From: Halothiobacillus neapolitanus c2
Lineage (GTDB): Bacteria > Pseudomonadota > Gammaproteobacteria > Halothiobacillales > Halothiobacillaceae
Assembly (NCBI RefSeq): GCF_000024765.1
Contig: NC_013422.1
Location: 701,501 to 765,500 of the forward strand
Direction of reading: 5' to 3'
DNA length: 64,000 nucleotides
The notes under the pieces were generated by a model. That model saw nothing but the letters and a program-made list of their open reading frames with translations. It did not search any database and was not told the DNA's origin. Both the position numbers and the translations under genes were made by a program. Shown one piece after another: positions 34,785 to 44,544 of the stretch (the stretch's first letter is position 1; each line of letters starts with the position of its first letter).

Positions 34785-36876
34785 TTGTGGGCGCTACGCT
34801 TGCCGGTGGTGGCGCCATGCCACCGCCATCCGTGAATGTCGGCACGGCCTTGGCAGTGCCCGAATCTGTAGGTTCCGACCCCGCCGGTTGGGTGGCTGTG
34901 CCGTCACCACTGTCGGGTGTGATGTTGTCTTCCGGCGGCAGAGCAACCGTCGGGTTGCCCTCTGCCTGCTTGCTGCTGTAGTCGACGACTGTACTTGGGA
35001 TATAGCCACTGTCCGTGCCGTCCATCGGTTGCAGCAGGCCTTGTTGGAATTGTCCCCAGGCCGGTTTGCGTTCAATTTCCCCTGTCAGGGAGAGACTCAA
35101 CTGACCGGTTAGCCCATTGATGGCCTGATGCGCAAGCAAGGGCTGCAAGTTGGCGGCAATCATCAGGGCATCGGCGCCAAAAGCGAATAGACGCGGGAGT
35201 TGTGAGAGGCTCGCGCGTTCGTAATTAGGCCGCATGGTGCCGTTTGGCCCCTCGTTGGCTGCGAGCAGTACCGGTTCGACCGGAATAACGAGGCCGTCCA
35301 TGTCCTGATTGGCGAGCGGATTGGGCGTGCCGTTGTACACCATGCCGACGCTGTACCTAGGAAGCTGGTCGGCGCCGAAATAATCGAGTTGCGGCACGAT
35401 CATCCGCATCTGCTGGCTGGTGGCACCAAGGAAAATCCCCTGCGCATCTCGTCTAATCTTCGGCTGGAATGGGCCATTTCTGGAAGAGGTGACTTCCAGT
35501 AGCCGGCGAAGCTGGCTCGAGAAATCGGTGGCGCTCGGTTCGAAGAAGGCGTTGTCGAGAATCTGCCCGCCGAGCAGAGTGTACTCACGCGTGAAGGCAT
35601 CACTGATGCGGTGACCGAGGCTGTTGTCCGCGCAGTAGACCAGCGCTGTCATTTTCTGGTCGCGAATCATCTGATCGGCAGCGGCACGCGCATCGGCATC
35701 GGGCGACAGCGAGTAGCTTACGACACCGGCAGGCAGGCTGGTGCCATCGGTGGGTGTGTTCAAGGCAATGACGGGTGGTGCATTGGCAGGCAGGTTGGCA
35801 AGCGCTGGAATCTGCTCCTTGAGCAGCGGCCCGATAATCACCGAAGGATTGGTTGCCAGCGCCGCCGTCAATGCCTGGGTGAAAGAGGCCAGTGTGCTGC
35901 CGCTGTCCTGAATCTGAACGCTGCGATCACCGGCCATTCCGAGCCGGTCATGGGCGAAATTGATGCCATCGCTGATGGCCTGGCCTACAGGCTGGTAATC
36001 GCCGGATAGCGGCACCAATACAATGACCGGCCCTTGGCCCGTCGGTAGGGGAATATTTGTGGCAGTATCCGATCGGCTGAGGAGCAGGGCAGTGAATCCG
36101 GAGGTGACCGCTGGATGATCCGGGTGGTTATTGATCCAGGTGTTCAGCTCTCCGGGGCGTGTCCGGTACGCCAGGGCAAGGCCGATCCAGTCGGCAAAAT
36201 GGGCATTGGTTGCCTGTTTCGCTGCATCCGAGAGTTGATTGATGTCGGCTGAGGAAAGATCGTTCCAGAGCGTTGCTCGGTTTTGATCTGCTGCTGCACC
36301 GGTGAGCAGATCATTAAGTGCCGAGCGTTGGCGGGCTGCATCGATAGGCCGTTTTTCGGCTTCATCAATGGCGGCCAGCAGGATCAGGCGACGTTTCGCT
36401 TCATCCGGAGTCAGCGGTATCGGCAGATTGTTGACCGTATCATATGCATTGGAAAGACTGCCTTGCTGCCATTGTTCGAACCCGGTGAGCAGTTGGGCGC
36501 GCCGTGCGGATACGGCAGGCCAGAGTGCTTGCGTGTGTGCCTGCGCGTAGAGGGTGTTTGCCAGCGCAAAATCTTCGGCGTCTATGGCCGTTTCCAGTGC
36601 GCGCATCTGCATATCCGCCTGCGTGGTGCCTTTGAGCGTGGCGGCGTAGTTCATCTGGGCGGCGGCGATCTGTTTTGGATCCTGGCTGGCAAGTGCCTGA
36701 TTGAGCGCAGCCTGCGGGCCGGATGGTGCTTGACTTGTGTTGGAATTATAGGGGTTCTGAGCACAGCCTGAGAGCAGGCCGAGCATGAGCAGGAACGCGA
36801 AGCCCGCCTTCGTTATGTGACGAAAACTCGCAACTTGTCGGCGGAAGGCGCTCAAATCTCTAATAGTGGCAGGCAT
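34759..36876 (-). CDS. lpoA: LpoA, lipoprotein activator of PBP1a
   Basis: 705 residues from the ATG at 36876. The signal peptide ends in a lipobox (GLLSGC, Cys about 38). A helical TPR-like domain (about 45-270) is followed by a periplasmic-binding-protein-like domain starting with VIVLVPLSGDYQPVGQAISDG near residue 290. The last 60 residues are Pro/Thr/Asp-rich. In E. coli LpoA spans the periplasm from the outer membrane and stimulates the transpeptidase of PBP1a. Divergent from rsmI across about 100 bp, as in E. coli. Confidence 0.94.
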   Translation of the reverse strand: MPATIRDLSAFRRQVASFRHITKAGFAFLLMLGLLSGCAQNPYNSNTSQAPSGPQAALNQALASQDPKQIAAAQMNYAATLKGTTQADMQMRALETAIDAEDFALANTLYAQAHTQALWPAVSARRAQLLTGFEQWQQGSLSNAYDTVNNLPIPLTPDEAKRRLILLAAIDEAEKRPIDAARQRSALNDLLTGAAADQNRATLWNDLSSADINQLSDAAKQATNAHFADWIGLALAYRTRPGELNTWINNHPDHPAVTSGFTALLLSRSDTATNIPLPTGQGPVIVLVPLSGDYQPVGQAISDGINFAHDRLGMAGDRSVQIQDSGSTLASFTQALTAALATNPSVIIGPLLKEQIPALANLPANAPPVIALNTPTDGTSLPAGVVSYSLSPDADARAAADQMIRDQKMTALVYCADNSLGHRISDAFTREYTLLGGQILDNAFFEPSATDFSSQLRRLLEVTSSRNGPFQPKIRRDAQGIFLGATSQQMRMIVPQLDYFGADQLPRYSVGMVYNGTPNPLANQDMDGLVIPVEPVLLAANEGPNGTMRPNYERASLSQLPRLFAFGADALMIAANLQPLLAHQAINGLTGQLSLSLTGEIERKPAWGQFQQGLLQPMDGTDSGYIPSTVVDYSSKQAEGNPTVALPPEDNITPDSGDGTATQPAGSEPTDSGTAKAVPTFTDGGGMAPPPASVAPTNDTAPMAN

Positions 36877-36975
36877 GGCAAATGAGTGACTCTCGTGATG
36901 GAAATGGCACAGTTGCCATGAGATTAAAGTGACGATGGACGGTATGATGATTAAATTAATTTTGAGTAGCAAGTC

Positions 36976-37956
36976 ATGATGATGCCGATGGACGCTTCCT
37001 CTGCGGACACCTGTTGTGCCCATGCCGCGCCAACCTCGCCGGTAGCGGATGAAACAGAGGAATTCGATGATGGCCTGACGCCCACCCGCTGGGTTGAACC
37101 CGGCGTGTTGTACCTTGTGGCGACACCCATCGGCAATCTGGCTGATCTGAGCCCGCGGGCGGTTGCCGTGCTCAAGGGCGTACAGGTTATCGCCTGTGAG
37201 GATACGCGCCATGCGCGCAAGTTGTTGGATCATTTTGGTGTTCGCCAGCGCGTAGTGGCGTTACACGAGCACAACGAAGCATCCCGTGTGGCGACTGTGG
37301 CCGAGTGGCTTTCTGAGGGGCAGTCGGTTGCGTTGATCAGCGACGCGGGCACACCTGCCATCAGTGACCCGGGAAGCCTGCTGGTGCGGCGACTGGTCGA
37401 TCTGGGGCATCGCGTGAGCCCCATTCCCGGCGCGTGTGCGGCGATTGCAGCTTTGTCGGCTTCCGGGCTCGACAGCACGCATTTCTGGTTCGAAGGGTTT
37501 CTGCCTGCCAAGACCCAATCGCGCGCTGCCCGTTTACAGGTTTTGGCTACCCAACCGGCGACGCTGATTTTCTACGAAGCCCCTCATCGGATACGCGCCA
37601 TGCTGGAAGCCGCACAGACGCATCTTGGCGAAGCACGCCGCGCCGTTGTGGGTCGAGAGCTGACCAAACGGTTCGAAACGCTGGTTTCCGGTGACCTGGA
37701 GTATCTGGCTGCCGCCGTTCAATCAGGCCAAATCCCGGAGCGTGGCGAGTTTGTGGTGCTGGTCGAAGGGGCCGAGCCCCAGGAAACTTCTGCCGAAGCA
37801 TCGGGCGTGGCTGTCGAGCAATTGCTTACTGTCTTGCTGGCCGAAAAGGCGCCTGCCAGCATGATCGCCCGCGTACTGACCAAATTGACTGCGATGAAGC
37901 GCAACGAAGCGTACGCCATTGTTCAGGCCCGATTGGGCGAAGTTTCGGAGGGTTGA
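36976..37956 (+). CDS. rsmI: 16S rRNA (cytidine(1402)-2'-O)-methyltransferase
   Basis: 326 residues; E. coli RsmI has 286, the difference being an N-terminal extension of about 40 residues. The tetrapyrrole-methylase fold is shown by LYLVATPIGNLADLSPRAV, IACEDTRHARKLL, LHEHNE, LISDAGTPAISDPGSLLVR and EGFLPAK. It 2'-O-methylates C1402 in the P-site of 16S rRNA. Several in-frame ATG codons occur in the first 15 nt and none has a clear ribosome-binding site, so the start is uncertain. Confidence 0.96.
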   Translation: MMMPMDASSADTCCAHAAPTSPVADETEEFDDGLTPTRWVEPGVLYLVATPIGNLADLSPRAVAVLKGVQVIACEDTRHARKLLDHFGVRQRVVALHEHNEASRVATVAEWLSEGQSVALISDAGTPAISDPGSLLVRRLVDLGHRVSPIPGACAAIAALSASGLDSTHFWFEGFLPAKTQSRAARLQVLATQPATLIFYEAPHRIRAMLEAAQTHLGEARRAVVGRELTKRFETLVSGDLEYLAAAVQSGQIPERGEFVVLVEGAEPQETSAEASGVAVEQLLTVLLAEKAPASMIARVLTKLTAMKRNEAYAIVQARLGEVSEG

Positions 37957-38052
37957 CTGCAGATTGCTTGTCAGTTGCCCCGGCCAATCGGTAGTATGGC
38001 GGGTTAAGGCTTCACTTAAGTTATAACAAATCTTTTTCTACGAAGGCGGTAT

Positions 38053-38955
38053 ATGGCGACGCAACAGATCACGGGCAGTCTGGTGGCACTGGTCACTCCG
38101 ATGACGGACACTGGGGCCGTGGATTACTCGGCATTGGCGCAGCTGGTCGAGTTTCATATCGAGCAAGGTACGGACGCGATCATATCGGTCGGTACGACAG
38201 GTGAGTCGGCCACGCTGGACTTCGACGAGCATGTGGCCGTCATCGAAGCGACCGTGCGCGCGGCGGCGGATCGGATTCCGGTCATCGCCGGTACGGGCGC
38301 CAACAATACCCGTGAAGCCATCGAACTGACCGAAGCCGCCAAAAAAGCCGGTGTTGTCGCGCACCTGTCGGTCACGCCTTATTACAACCGCCCCACGCAA
38401 GCGGGTTTGATCGCCCACTTTACAGCCATCGCCGATGCGGTTGACCTCCCGATGATCCTGTACAACGTGCCCGGCCGTACCGCAGTGGACATGACGACGC
38501 AAACCACATTGGCCTTGAGCGCGCACCCTCGAATTATCGGCACAAAGGAAGCCAGTGGGTCCCTGGAACGCATTCAGGCGTTGATTGCGGGCGCGCCGGA
38601 AGGGTTTGCCATCTACAGCGGTGATGACGGTCTGGGATGCAAAACGATTTTGTCGGGCGGGCAGGGCACCATTTCCGTTACGGCCAACGTGGCTCCGGCC
38701 TTGATGCATCAAATGACGTCGGCGGCCTTGCGGGGTGATGAAGACGAAGCACTGGCCGTTGATGCCCGTCTTGCTTCTCTTCACCGCGAATTGTTCTGCC
38801 AACCCAATCCGATTCCGGTGAAATGGGCAGTTGCCGCAATGGGCTTGGCCTCTCCGGCACTCCGCCTGCCTTTGCTGCCGTTGACGCCGGAGTTCATCCC
38901 TCAGGTTTGTGCTGCGCTGAATTCCGCTGGCATTGCCACCGAAGGCTGTTCATAG
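38053..38955 (+). CDS. dapA: 4-hydroxy-tetrahydrodipicolinate synthase
   Basis: 300 residues. First committed step of lysine and meso-diaminopimelate synthesis: condensation of pyruvate with aspartate semialdehyde. Motifs: SVGTTGESATLDFDEH, the Tyr of YNVPGRT and the Schiff-base lysine in IIGTKEASGS near residue 165. AAGG lies 6 nt before the ATG. It is followed by a terminator and then bamC, the usual dapA-bamC order. Confidence 0.97.
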   Translation: MATQQITGSLVALVTPMTDTGAVDYSALAQLVEFHIEQGTDAIISVGTTGESATLDFDEHVAVIEATVRAAADRIPVIAGTGANNTREAIELTEAAKKAGVVAHLSVTPYYNRPTQAGLIAHFTAIADAVDLPMILYNVPGRTAVDMTTQTTLALSAHPRIIGTKEASGSLERIQALIAGAPEGFAIYSGDDGLGCKTILSGGQGTISVTANVAPALMHQMTSAALRGDEDEALAVDARLASLHRELFCQPNPIPVKWAVAAMGLASPALRLPLLPLTPEFIPQVCAALNSAGIATEGCS

Positions 38956-38968
38956 AACACAGCAGTAC

Positions 38969-38995
38969 AGCGGTTACAAGCTTGTGCCGCTTTTT
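38969..38995 (+). terminator. Terminator after dapA
   Basis: AGCGG pairs with CCGCT, and inside it ACAAG pairs with CTTGT, giving a long stem followed by TTTTT. It lies 13 nt after the dapA stop, so part of the transcripts may end before bamC. Confidence 0.7.
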
Positions 38996-39091
38996 AATGT
39001 GCCCCACTCATTGGAAAATGAGAAAAGATGTGATCGAATCGGTTACCTTATGGCCTCAAAATTTACTTCCTAATCATCGCGAGTTTTTTCC

Positions 39092-40219
39092 ATGATCTTC
39101 AACGCCCCTTCAGCCGTGCGATTCAAACTTACCATCCTGGCCGGAATGGTTCTGGGCGCAAGCACCTTGGCGGGCTGCTCCTACATCCCGTTTATCTCTT
39201 CTGACCAACCGGTGAACAGGGCTGCCAAGCTGGACGTGCCGCCGGCCTTTACACCACCAAGCCCGCGCGCTGAATTGGCTGTTCCCGAAATTGCTTCGGC
39301 TCGGGCTGCACAGGCCGCGGCTCGAACAGAAGGTAGCGGTGTCCTTGTTTCCGGTACCGGGGTCAAGGTCATGGGTGGACCGGATTCGCGTTATCTGGCC
39401 GTTGATGCCAAGCCGGATGCCGTATGGCCGAAACTGCAAAATTTCCTGCAGGATGAGGGTTATATCGTCAAGAAAATCGAGCCGGGTGTCGGGATGATTG
39501 AAACGGACTGGACCGGCACGCAGTCTGCCGATCAAAACGGTTTCAACCTGATGAGCTTCTTGAAAATTGCCAAGGACACGTTCTTCAAGCCGGATCATAT
39601 CCAGAAGGTGCGTATCCGCATCGAAAATGGTGAGAGTAAGGATCAGACGCTCGTATTCGTGACCAGTAAGAAAATGGAGTTGACCGGCGAGAAGCCATAC
39701 TTCCCGGGTGATGATGAGTCTTCGTTCAAATACGCCAATGCTAAGGCTGATCCTGCGCTGACGGCAGATATGCTTGCCCGCTTGACGGCCTATCTCTCGG
39801 GCAAAACCGAAGCAGAATCCCGTGCGTTGGTAGCTGCCAGCTTCGCTCCTCGTTCGAAAATCATCTTCAACAAAGATAAGGACGAGCGGTATCTGGTGGT
39901 TAGCCAGGCTTATCCGCAAGTATGGAATCGCTTGGGCTTGGCCTTGGATCGCTTGGGCTTCAATCCGGTCAAGAGCAATCAGAAAGACGGTGAAATTACG
40001 GTTACACACCCTTACCCGCAATCGTTCTATGCCGATGGCGCCATTCGCGGTGCGAAGGTGGATATGAAGCAGAAGATGAGCATGCAGCTCACTTTGAAAG
40101 CGTTACCGCAGAAAGACGGTTCAACACGCATTGATGTGTCTGAAATCAGTGTGACTGGCGGTACATTGCCCGATGACCGCTACGCGGTATTGAGCAAAAT
40201 CAACGAACAGATGGAATAA
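39092..40219 (+). CDS. bamC: Outer membrane assembly factor BamC
   Basis: 375 residues. The signal peptide ends in a lipobox (LAGC, Cys near 29). An unstructured stretch (about 30-100) is followed by two helix-grip domains (about 105-220 and 265-375), the arrangement of E. coli BamC (344 aa). The position behind dapA is that of E. coli. BamC is a lipoprotein of the BAM complex that inserts outer-membrane proteins. Recognisable segments are YLAVDAKPDAVWPKLQNFL in domain 1 and RYLVVSQAYPQVWNRLGLAL in domain 2. Confidence 0.93.
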   Translation: MIFNAPSAVRFKLTILAGMVLGASTLAGCSYIPFISSDQPVNRAAKLDVPPAFTPPSPRAELAVPEIASARAAQAAARTEGSGVLVSGTGVKVMGGPDSRYLAVDAKPDAVWPKLQNFLQDEGYIVKKIEPGVGMIETDWTGTQSADQNGFNLMSFLKIAKDTFFKPDHIQKVRIRIENGESKDQTLVFVTSKKMELTGEKPYFPGDDESSFKYANAKADPALTADMLARLTAYLSGKTEAESRALVAASFAPRSKIIFNKDKDERYLVVSQAYPQVWNRLGLALDRLGFNPVKSNQKDGEITVTHPYPQSFYADGAIRGAKVDMKQKMSMQLTLKALPQKDGSTRIDVSEISVTGGTLPDDRYAVLSKINEQME

Positions 40220-40329
40220 ATATTATCCAGCGTCCCGTCAAGCTATGCCCTTTGCTATCGCCGGGTGCACCGTAACATGTGGTGTGCGAGGCGTGCAGTT
40301 GTTCAGCAGCATGGTTTTTTGTTCTTGAT

Positions 40330-40352
40330 AACCGCCTGATCCGGGCGGTTTG
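40330..40352 (+). terminator. Hairpin terminator after bamC
   Basis: AACCGCC and GGCGGTT form a 7-bp stem with a 7-nt loop and only a short T run. It lies 110 nt after bamC. A TATAAT at 40382-40387 just downstream may be the -10 of the argG promoter, but no good -35 is seen. Confidence 0.5.
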
Positions 40353-40429
40353 GCTTGGGCGGGTCCAACCCAGCTTTGGGTTATAATCCCCAAAAATTTG
40401 CATTTTTAACGACAGGTTCCTGAAGCGTA

Positions 40430-41656
40430 ATGACGACACAATCCGAATTCAAGAAAGTAGTGCTGGCCTATTCCGGTGGCCTTGATACCTCAGTTATTCT
40501 CAAGTGGCTTGAAGATACCTACGGTTGTGAAGTGGTGACATTCACAGCCGATCTGGGGCAGGGCGACGAGCTGGAGCCTGCACGCATCAAGGCGCAGAAA
40601 ATGGGCGTCAAGCAGATTTTTATTGAAGATCTGCGTGAAGAATTCATCCGTGACTACGTATTCCCGATGTTCCGCGCCAATGCGGTTTATGAAGGGGAAT
40701 ACCTCTTGGGTACGTCAATTGCCCGCCCGTTGATCGCCAAGCGTCTTGTCGATATTGCCAATCAAACCGGTGCGGATGCCATTGCGCACGGTGCGACCGG
40801 CAAGGGTAACGATCAGGTGCGGTTTGAATTGGGCGCCTATGCCCTCAAACCCGGTATCAAGGTGATTGCGCCGTGGCGCGAGTGGGATCTGCTCTCGCGC
40901 GAAAAACTGATGGCCTACGCCAAAACCCATGATATTCCTGTCGATTTCGCCGCTGCGGGCAAGAAATCCCCTTATTCGATGGATGCCAACCTGCTGCACA
41001 TCTCTTACGAAGGTGGCAACTTGGAAGATCCATGGTGGACGCCTGAGGAAAGCATGTGGCGCTGGTCCGTATCCGCGGAAGCGGCGCCGGAGCAAGGCGA
41101 AGAATTCGTGCTGACCTTTGTCAAAGGTGATCCGGTTGCCATCAATGGCGAAGCCCTTTCTCCTGCCACCTTGTGGGAAAAATTGAACAAGCTTGGCGGC
41201 GCGCATGGTGTCGGCCGACTTGATCTGGTCGAAAATCGCTATGTCGGCATGAAATCGCGTGGCTGCTATGAAACGCCGGGTGGAACGATCGTTCTCAAAG
41301 CGCGTCGGGCACTGGAATCCATCACGCTGGATCGCGGTGTCGCCCATCTCAAGGATGAACTCATGCCGCGTTACGCCGAAATGATTTACAACGGCTATTG
41401 GTGGTCGCCTGAGCGCGTTATGCTGCAAGCGGCGATTGACGCATCCCAGGCTTATGTGAATGGCGACGTGCGTTTGCGCCTCTACAAGGGCAACGTCCAG
41501 GTGTTGGGCCGCCGCTCGGATGACACCTTGTTCGATCCGTCCATTGCCACCTTTGAAGACGATGCCGGTGCCTACGATCAGCGTGATGCGGCGGGCTTTA
41601 TCAAGCTCAATGCGCTTCGTATGCGCATTGCTGCGCAAGCCGGCCGCCATTTCTGA
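40430..41656 (+). CDS. argG: Argininosuccinate synthase
   Basis: 408 residues. Joins citrulline and aspartate with ATP in arginine synthesis. The PP-loop motif [15 protein letters not shown] is near residues 12-26. Other segments: [40 protein letters not shown] and [11 protein letters not shown]. The N-terminal type is the usual short one of most bacteria, not the long E. coli form. No argH is adjacent. Confidence 0.98.
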   Translation: MTTQSEFKKVVLAYSGGLDTSVILKWLEDTYGCEVVTFTADLGQGDELEPARIKAQKMGVKQIFIEDLREEFIRDYVFPMFRANAVYEGEYLLGTSIARPLIAKRLVDIANQTGADAIAHGATGKGNDQVRFELGAYALKPGIKVIAPWREWDLLSREKLMAYAKTHDIPVDFAAAGKKSPYSMDANLLHISYEGGNLEDPWWTPEESMWRWSVSAEAAPEQGEEFVLTFVKGDPVAINGEALSPATLWEKLNKLGGAHGVGRLDLVENRYVGMKSRGCYETPGGTIVLKARRALESITLDRGVAHLKDELMPRYAEMIYNGYWWSPERVMLQAAIDASQAYVNGDVRLRLYKGNVQVLGRRSDDTLFDPSIATFEDDAGAYDQRDAAGFIKLNALRMRIAAQAGRHF

Positions 41657-41745
41657 GGCATATTTTCTCAGCCTTTGCTTGAACCGCTGCCAAGTGCCTG
41701 ATCCTCGGATGGACAGGCGTTAATTTTGATAGCCAGGATGAGCCA

Positions 41746-44544
41746 GTGACGCAATCAGTGCACCTTGAAACAAAAGCATGTTATGGGCCTCGACAGTGGG
41801 TCGTTAAGGTGCTTTGGTGCAAAAATATCCCTTTTTTTCGTGTACTGCTGTCCTTGTTCCTGTTTGTCTCGTCAGTTTCTGGCGTTCAGGCGGCGGAACC
41901 AACCCAAACGACCGACAAGGTCATTCAAATCGGCGTATTGGCCTATCAGGGAAAAGCGCAAACGGCGCGTCGCTGGGATTCAACCGCTGCGTATCTGAGT
42001 GAGAAAAATCCCGGCTATTCCTTTCATATAGAGCCAATGTTCCTGTCCGAGCTTGCCGCCGCCGTGCGGGAAAACCGCCTCGACTTCGTGCTCACTCAGC
42101 CCTTGCAGTTTGTGCAACTGGCTCAAAATGATGATGTCTGGCCATTGGCTACCATGGTTGTTAAAACACCTGGCGGCACGCTGAATCGGTTTGGTTCGGC
42201 CATTATTGTGCGTGCCGATCGAAGCGATCTTCAACATGTCTCTGATTTGAAAAACAAAATAGTGGCTGGTGCGTCCAAAGATGCATTGGGCGCGTGGTTA
42301 CTGGGTCTTGATACTCTGGTCCGTGCAGGGATCGATCCCAAAACGCAAATTCAACCCCTGTTCACCGGCTTGCCGATGTTTCAGATTGTGGAGGCCGTTT
42401 GGCAGCACCGCGCCGATGCGGGCGTAATACGCGCCGGATTTCTAGAACAGCTTGAGTCACAAGGTGCTGTAAAAAAGGGTGAATTCCGGGTTCTCGACCC
42501 TAGTCAGTACAGTGATTATCCCTATCTGGTTTCAACCGAGCTTGTGCCCGAATGGCCGTTTTCTGCGACAAGTAGCGTGGATCGAGTGTTTGCCGAAAAG
42601 GTAGCCCGGGACTTGATGGGGATGACGCCTGATAACCCCGCATTAATTTCAAGTGGAATCAGCAAGTGGGCATTGCCGCTGGATTACTCGACTGTTCAGC
42701 AAATAAGGGATCGCTGGTTGCCAGGCGACACGTCGCTTATCGTTTTATTCAAGTCATACGGTTGGTGGTTGCTTCTGCCTATTGGCTTGATGCTCCTTGT
42801 TTTTTTTCTGCAAGGTAAACGAACGCAGAAAAAAATAGCACGCCAGGAAATTCAGCTGAGGAAAACACTCAATGCGCTGGAAGATTCGGTTGTTGTTCTG
42901 TCGCTGGATGGCCGCGTGTTATTCGCCAATCAACCCAGTCGACAGCTTTTGAGACATCCCGTTGAACACACCGACGAGTTGAGTGGGCGACATTACACGG
43001 TACTTTTCGATCTTCGTTGGCGTGAATCCGACCCCAACTTCGATCTGCGAACGGCCATCGGTTTATTGTGCAAGCGTCCCGAGCAATCCTACAGTTTGCA
43101 ATTGTCTGTTGGACACCAGATCAAGGACATCGATGTTCACCTTCGTCTGCTTGGATCGTGCTTGGATAAGCTGTCATCAAAAATCATCCTCACGCTGCGC
43201 GATGTGACCGACTATCGAGAAGCGACGGCCTTGCTGGCCTACCGGGCCAGCCATGATCGACTCACGGGGTTGCTCAACCTCGCTTCTTTTGCGGACTTCC
43301 TCGAAACCCAGTGCAATGTCCTTGAACAAAAGAAAAGTGAAGGATTGATTCTTTGGCTCGATGTGGATGACTTCCGGCTCATCAATGAGACTAATTCACG
43401 TTCTGCCGGGGATCAGGTTGTTGCCCGTATCGCAAGTTTTTTGAGTTTTTCTGTGCCGCCAACGGGCGTTATTGCGCGACTGGGGGTTGACGAATTCGGG
43501 GTTTGGATTCCGGACGTGCAATCCTTCCCTTATCAGCAATGGCCGGATGAGTTGCTGAGCGGCTTGCAGGATATGCGTTTCGAGATTGGCGATCAGCGGC
43601 TCCGAGTGAGTGTCAGCATGGGTGCGTGTCTGGCTGATTATCGATTGGGTGCTGATCTGCTGAATGATGCTGAAGCAGCCTGTCGGCGGGCGCATCGCGA
43701 GGGCGGTAATCGGGTGGTCTGGTTCTCTCGTGATGATCAGGAAATCGAATCCAGACGCCATCAACTGGCCACCTTGCACCAACTCAAACAGGCTCTGGAT
43801 GAAGAGGGGTTGATGCAGGTGATTCAGGCCATTGTGCCGCTGCCGCTCCCTTCTGCCAATCAGGCGCTCCTGCCGCATTATGAGGTGCTGTTGCGGTTGC
43901 GCGGTGCGGATGGCAGCCTGCAATCGCCGGTGCAGTTCATCGAAGCGGCAGAAAAATACCACTTTATGTCCGAAATCGATCGGTGGGTTATACGCCAGAC
44001 GTTCGCACTGTTGACGCGTTGCGGGAAAAACCCGCCACTGCTTGCCATCAATCTCTCCGGCGCAACAGTGCAGGATCCATCGATGAACGCGTTCATCCGT
44101 TCTGCTTTCCGTGAGTTCAATCTCGATCCAGCCTTGATCTGTTTCGAGATTACCGAAACCTCCGCTATCACTAATTACGAATTGGTGTTGGAACTGGTCC
44201 ATTCGTTACGTCAGTTGGGCTGCAAGATCTCGCTCGATGACTTCGGTGCGGGGTTATTGTCTTTCGAATTCATGCGTCGTTTGCAGCCGGATTTCGTCAA
44301 AATCGATGGCAAGCTGGTTCGTGACATCGAGCATGACCCGGTCGCCTCGGTCATCGTCAGGGCCATTCAGCAGGTATCGGAAGTGATGGGTGCCAAAACG
44401 ATTGGCGAGTGGGTCGAGAACGAGGCCACCTTGCGCCGGTTGGAGGCCATCGGTATCGATTTCATCCAGGGTTATTACTACCACGCGCCGGTTCCCATCG
44501 AGACCTTGATCCAGGAACCGTTGATTCATCAATTGCCCGACTGA
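41746..44544 (+). CDS. Periplasmic PhnD-like sensor joined to PAS, degenerate GGDEF and EAL domains
   Basis: 932 residues from a GTG with AGGA 7 nt upstream. After a signal/anchor (about 28-50) comes a PhnD-type substrate-binding domain (about 58-320), the sensor class found in TtrS and in phosphonate transporters. A membrane helix (about 336-358) leads to a PAS-like domain, then a GGDEF domain whose motif reads LGVDEF (near 580), so cyclase activity is unlikely. The EAL domain (about 670-925) has EVLLR instead of EALLR but keeps INLSG, FEITET, LDDFGAG, VKIDG and GEWVE, so phosphodiesterase activity is plausible. It probably links an external ligand to c-di-GMP breakdown; ligand unknown. Confidence 0.85.
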   Translation: MTQSVHLETKACYGPRQWVVKVLWCKNIPFFRVLLSLFLFVSSVSGVQAAEPTQTTDKVIQIGVLAYQGKAQTARRWDSTAAYLSEKNPGYSFHIEPMFLSELAAAVRENRLDFVLTQPLQFVQLAQNDDVWPLATMVVKTPGGTLNRFGSAIIVRADRSDLQHVSDLKNKIVAGASKDALGAWLLGLDTLVRAGIDPKTQIQPLFTGLPMFQIVEAVWQHRADAGVIRAGFLEQLESQGAVKKGEFRVLDPSQYSDYPYLVSTELVPEWPFSATSSVDRVFAEKVARDLMGMTPDNPALISSGISKWALPLDYSTVQQIRDRWLPGDTSLIVLFKSYGWWLLLPIGLMLLVFFLQGKRTQKKIARQEIQLRKTLNALEDSVVVLSLDGRVLFANQPSRQLLRHPVEHTDELSGRHYTVLFDLRWRESDPNFDLRTAIGLLCKRPEQSYSLQLSVGHQIKDIDVHLRLLGSCLDKLSSKIILTLRDVTDYREATALLAYRASHDRLTGLLNLASFADFLETQCNVLEQKKSEGLILWLDVDDFRLINETNSRSAGDQVVARIASFLSFSVPPTGVIARLGVDEFGVWIPDVQSFPYQQWPDELLSGLQDMRFEIGDQRLRVSVSMGACLADYRLGADLLNDAEAACRRAHREGGNRVVWFSRDDQEIESRRHQLATLHQLKQALDEEGLMQVIQAIVPLPLPSANQALLPHYEVLLRLRGADGSLQSPVQFIEAAEKYHFMSEIDRWVIRQTFALLTRCGKNPPLLAINLSGATVQDPSMNAFIRSAFREFNLDPALICFEITETSAITNYELVLELVHSLRQLGCKISLDDFGAGLLSFEFMRRLQPDFVKIDGKLVRDIEHDPVASVIVRAIQQVSEVMGAKTIGEWVENEATLRRLEAIGIDFIQGYYYHAPVPIETLIQEPLIHQLPD

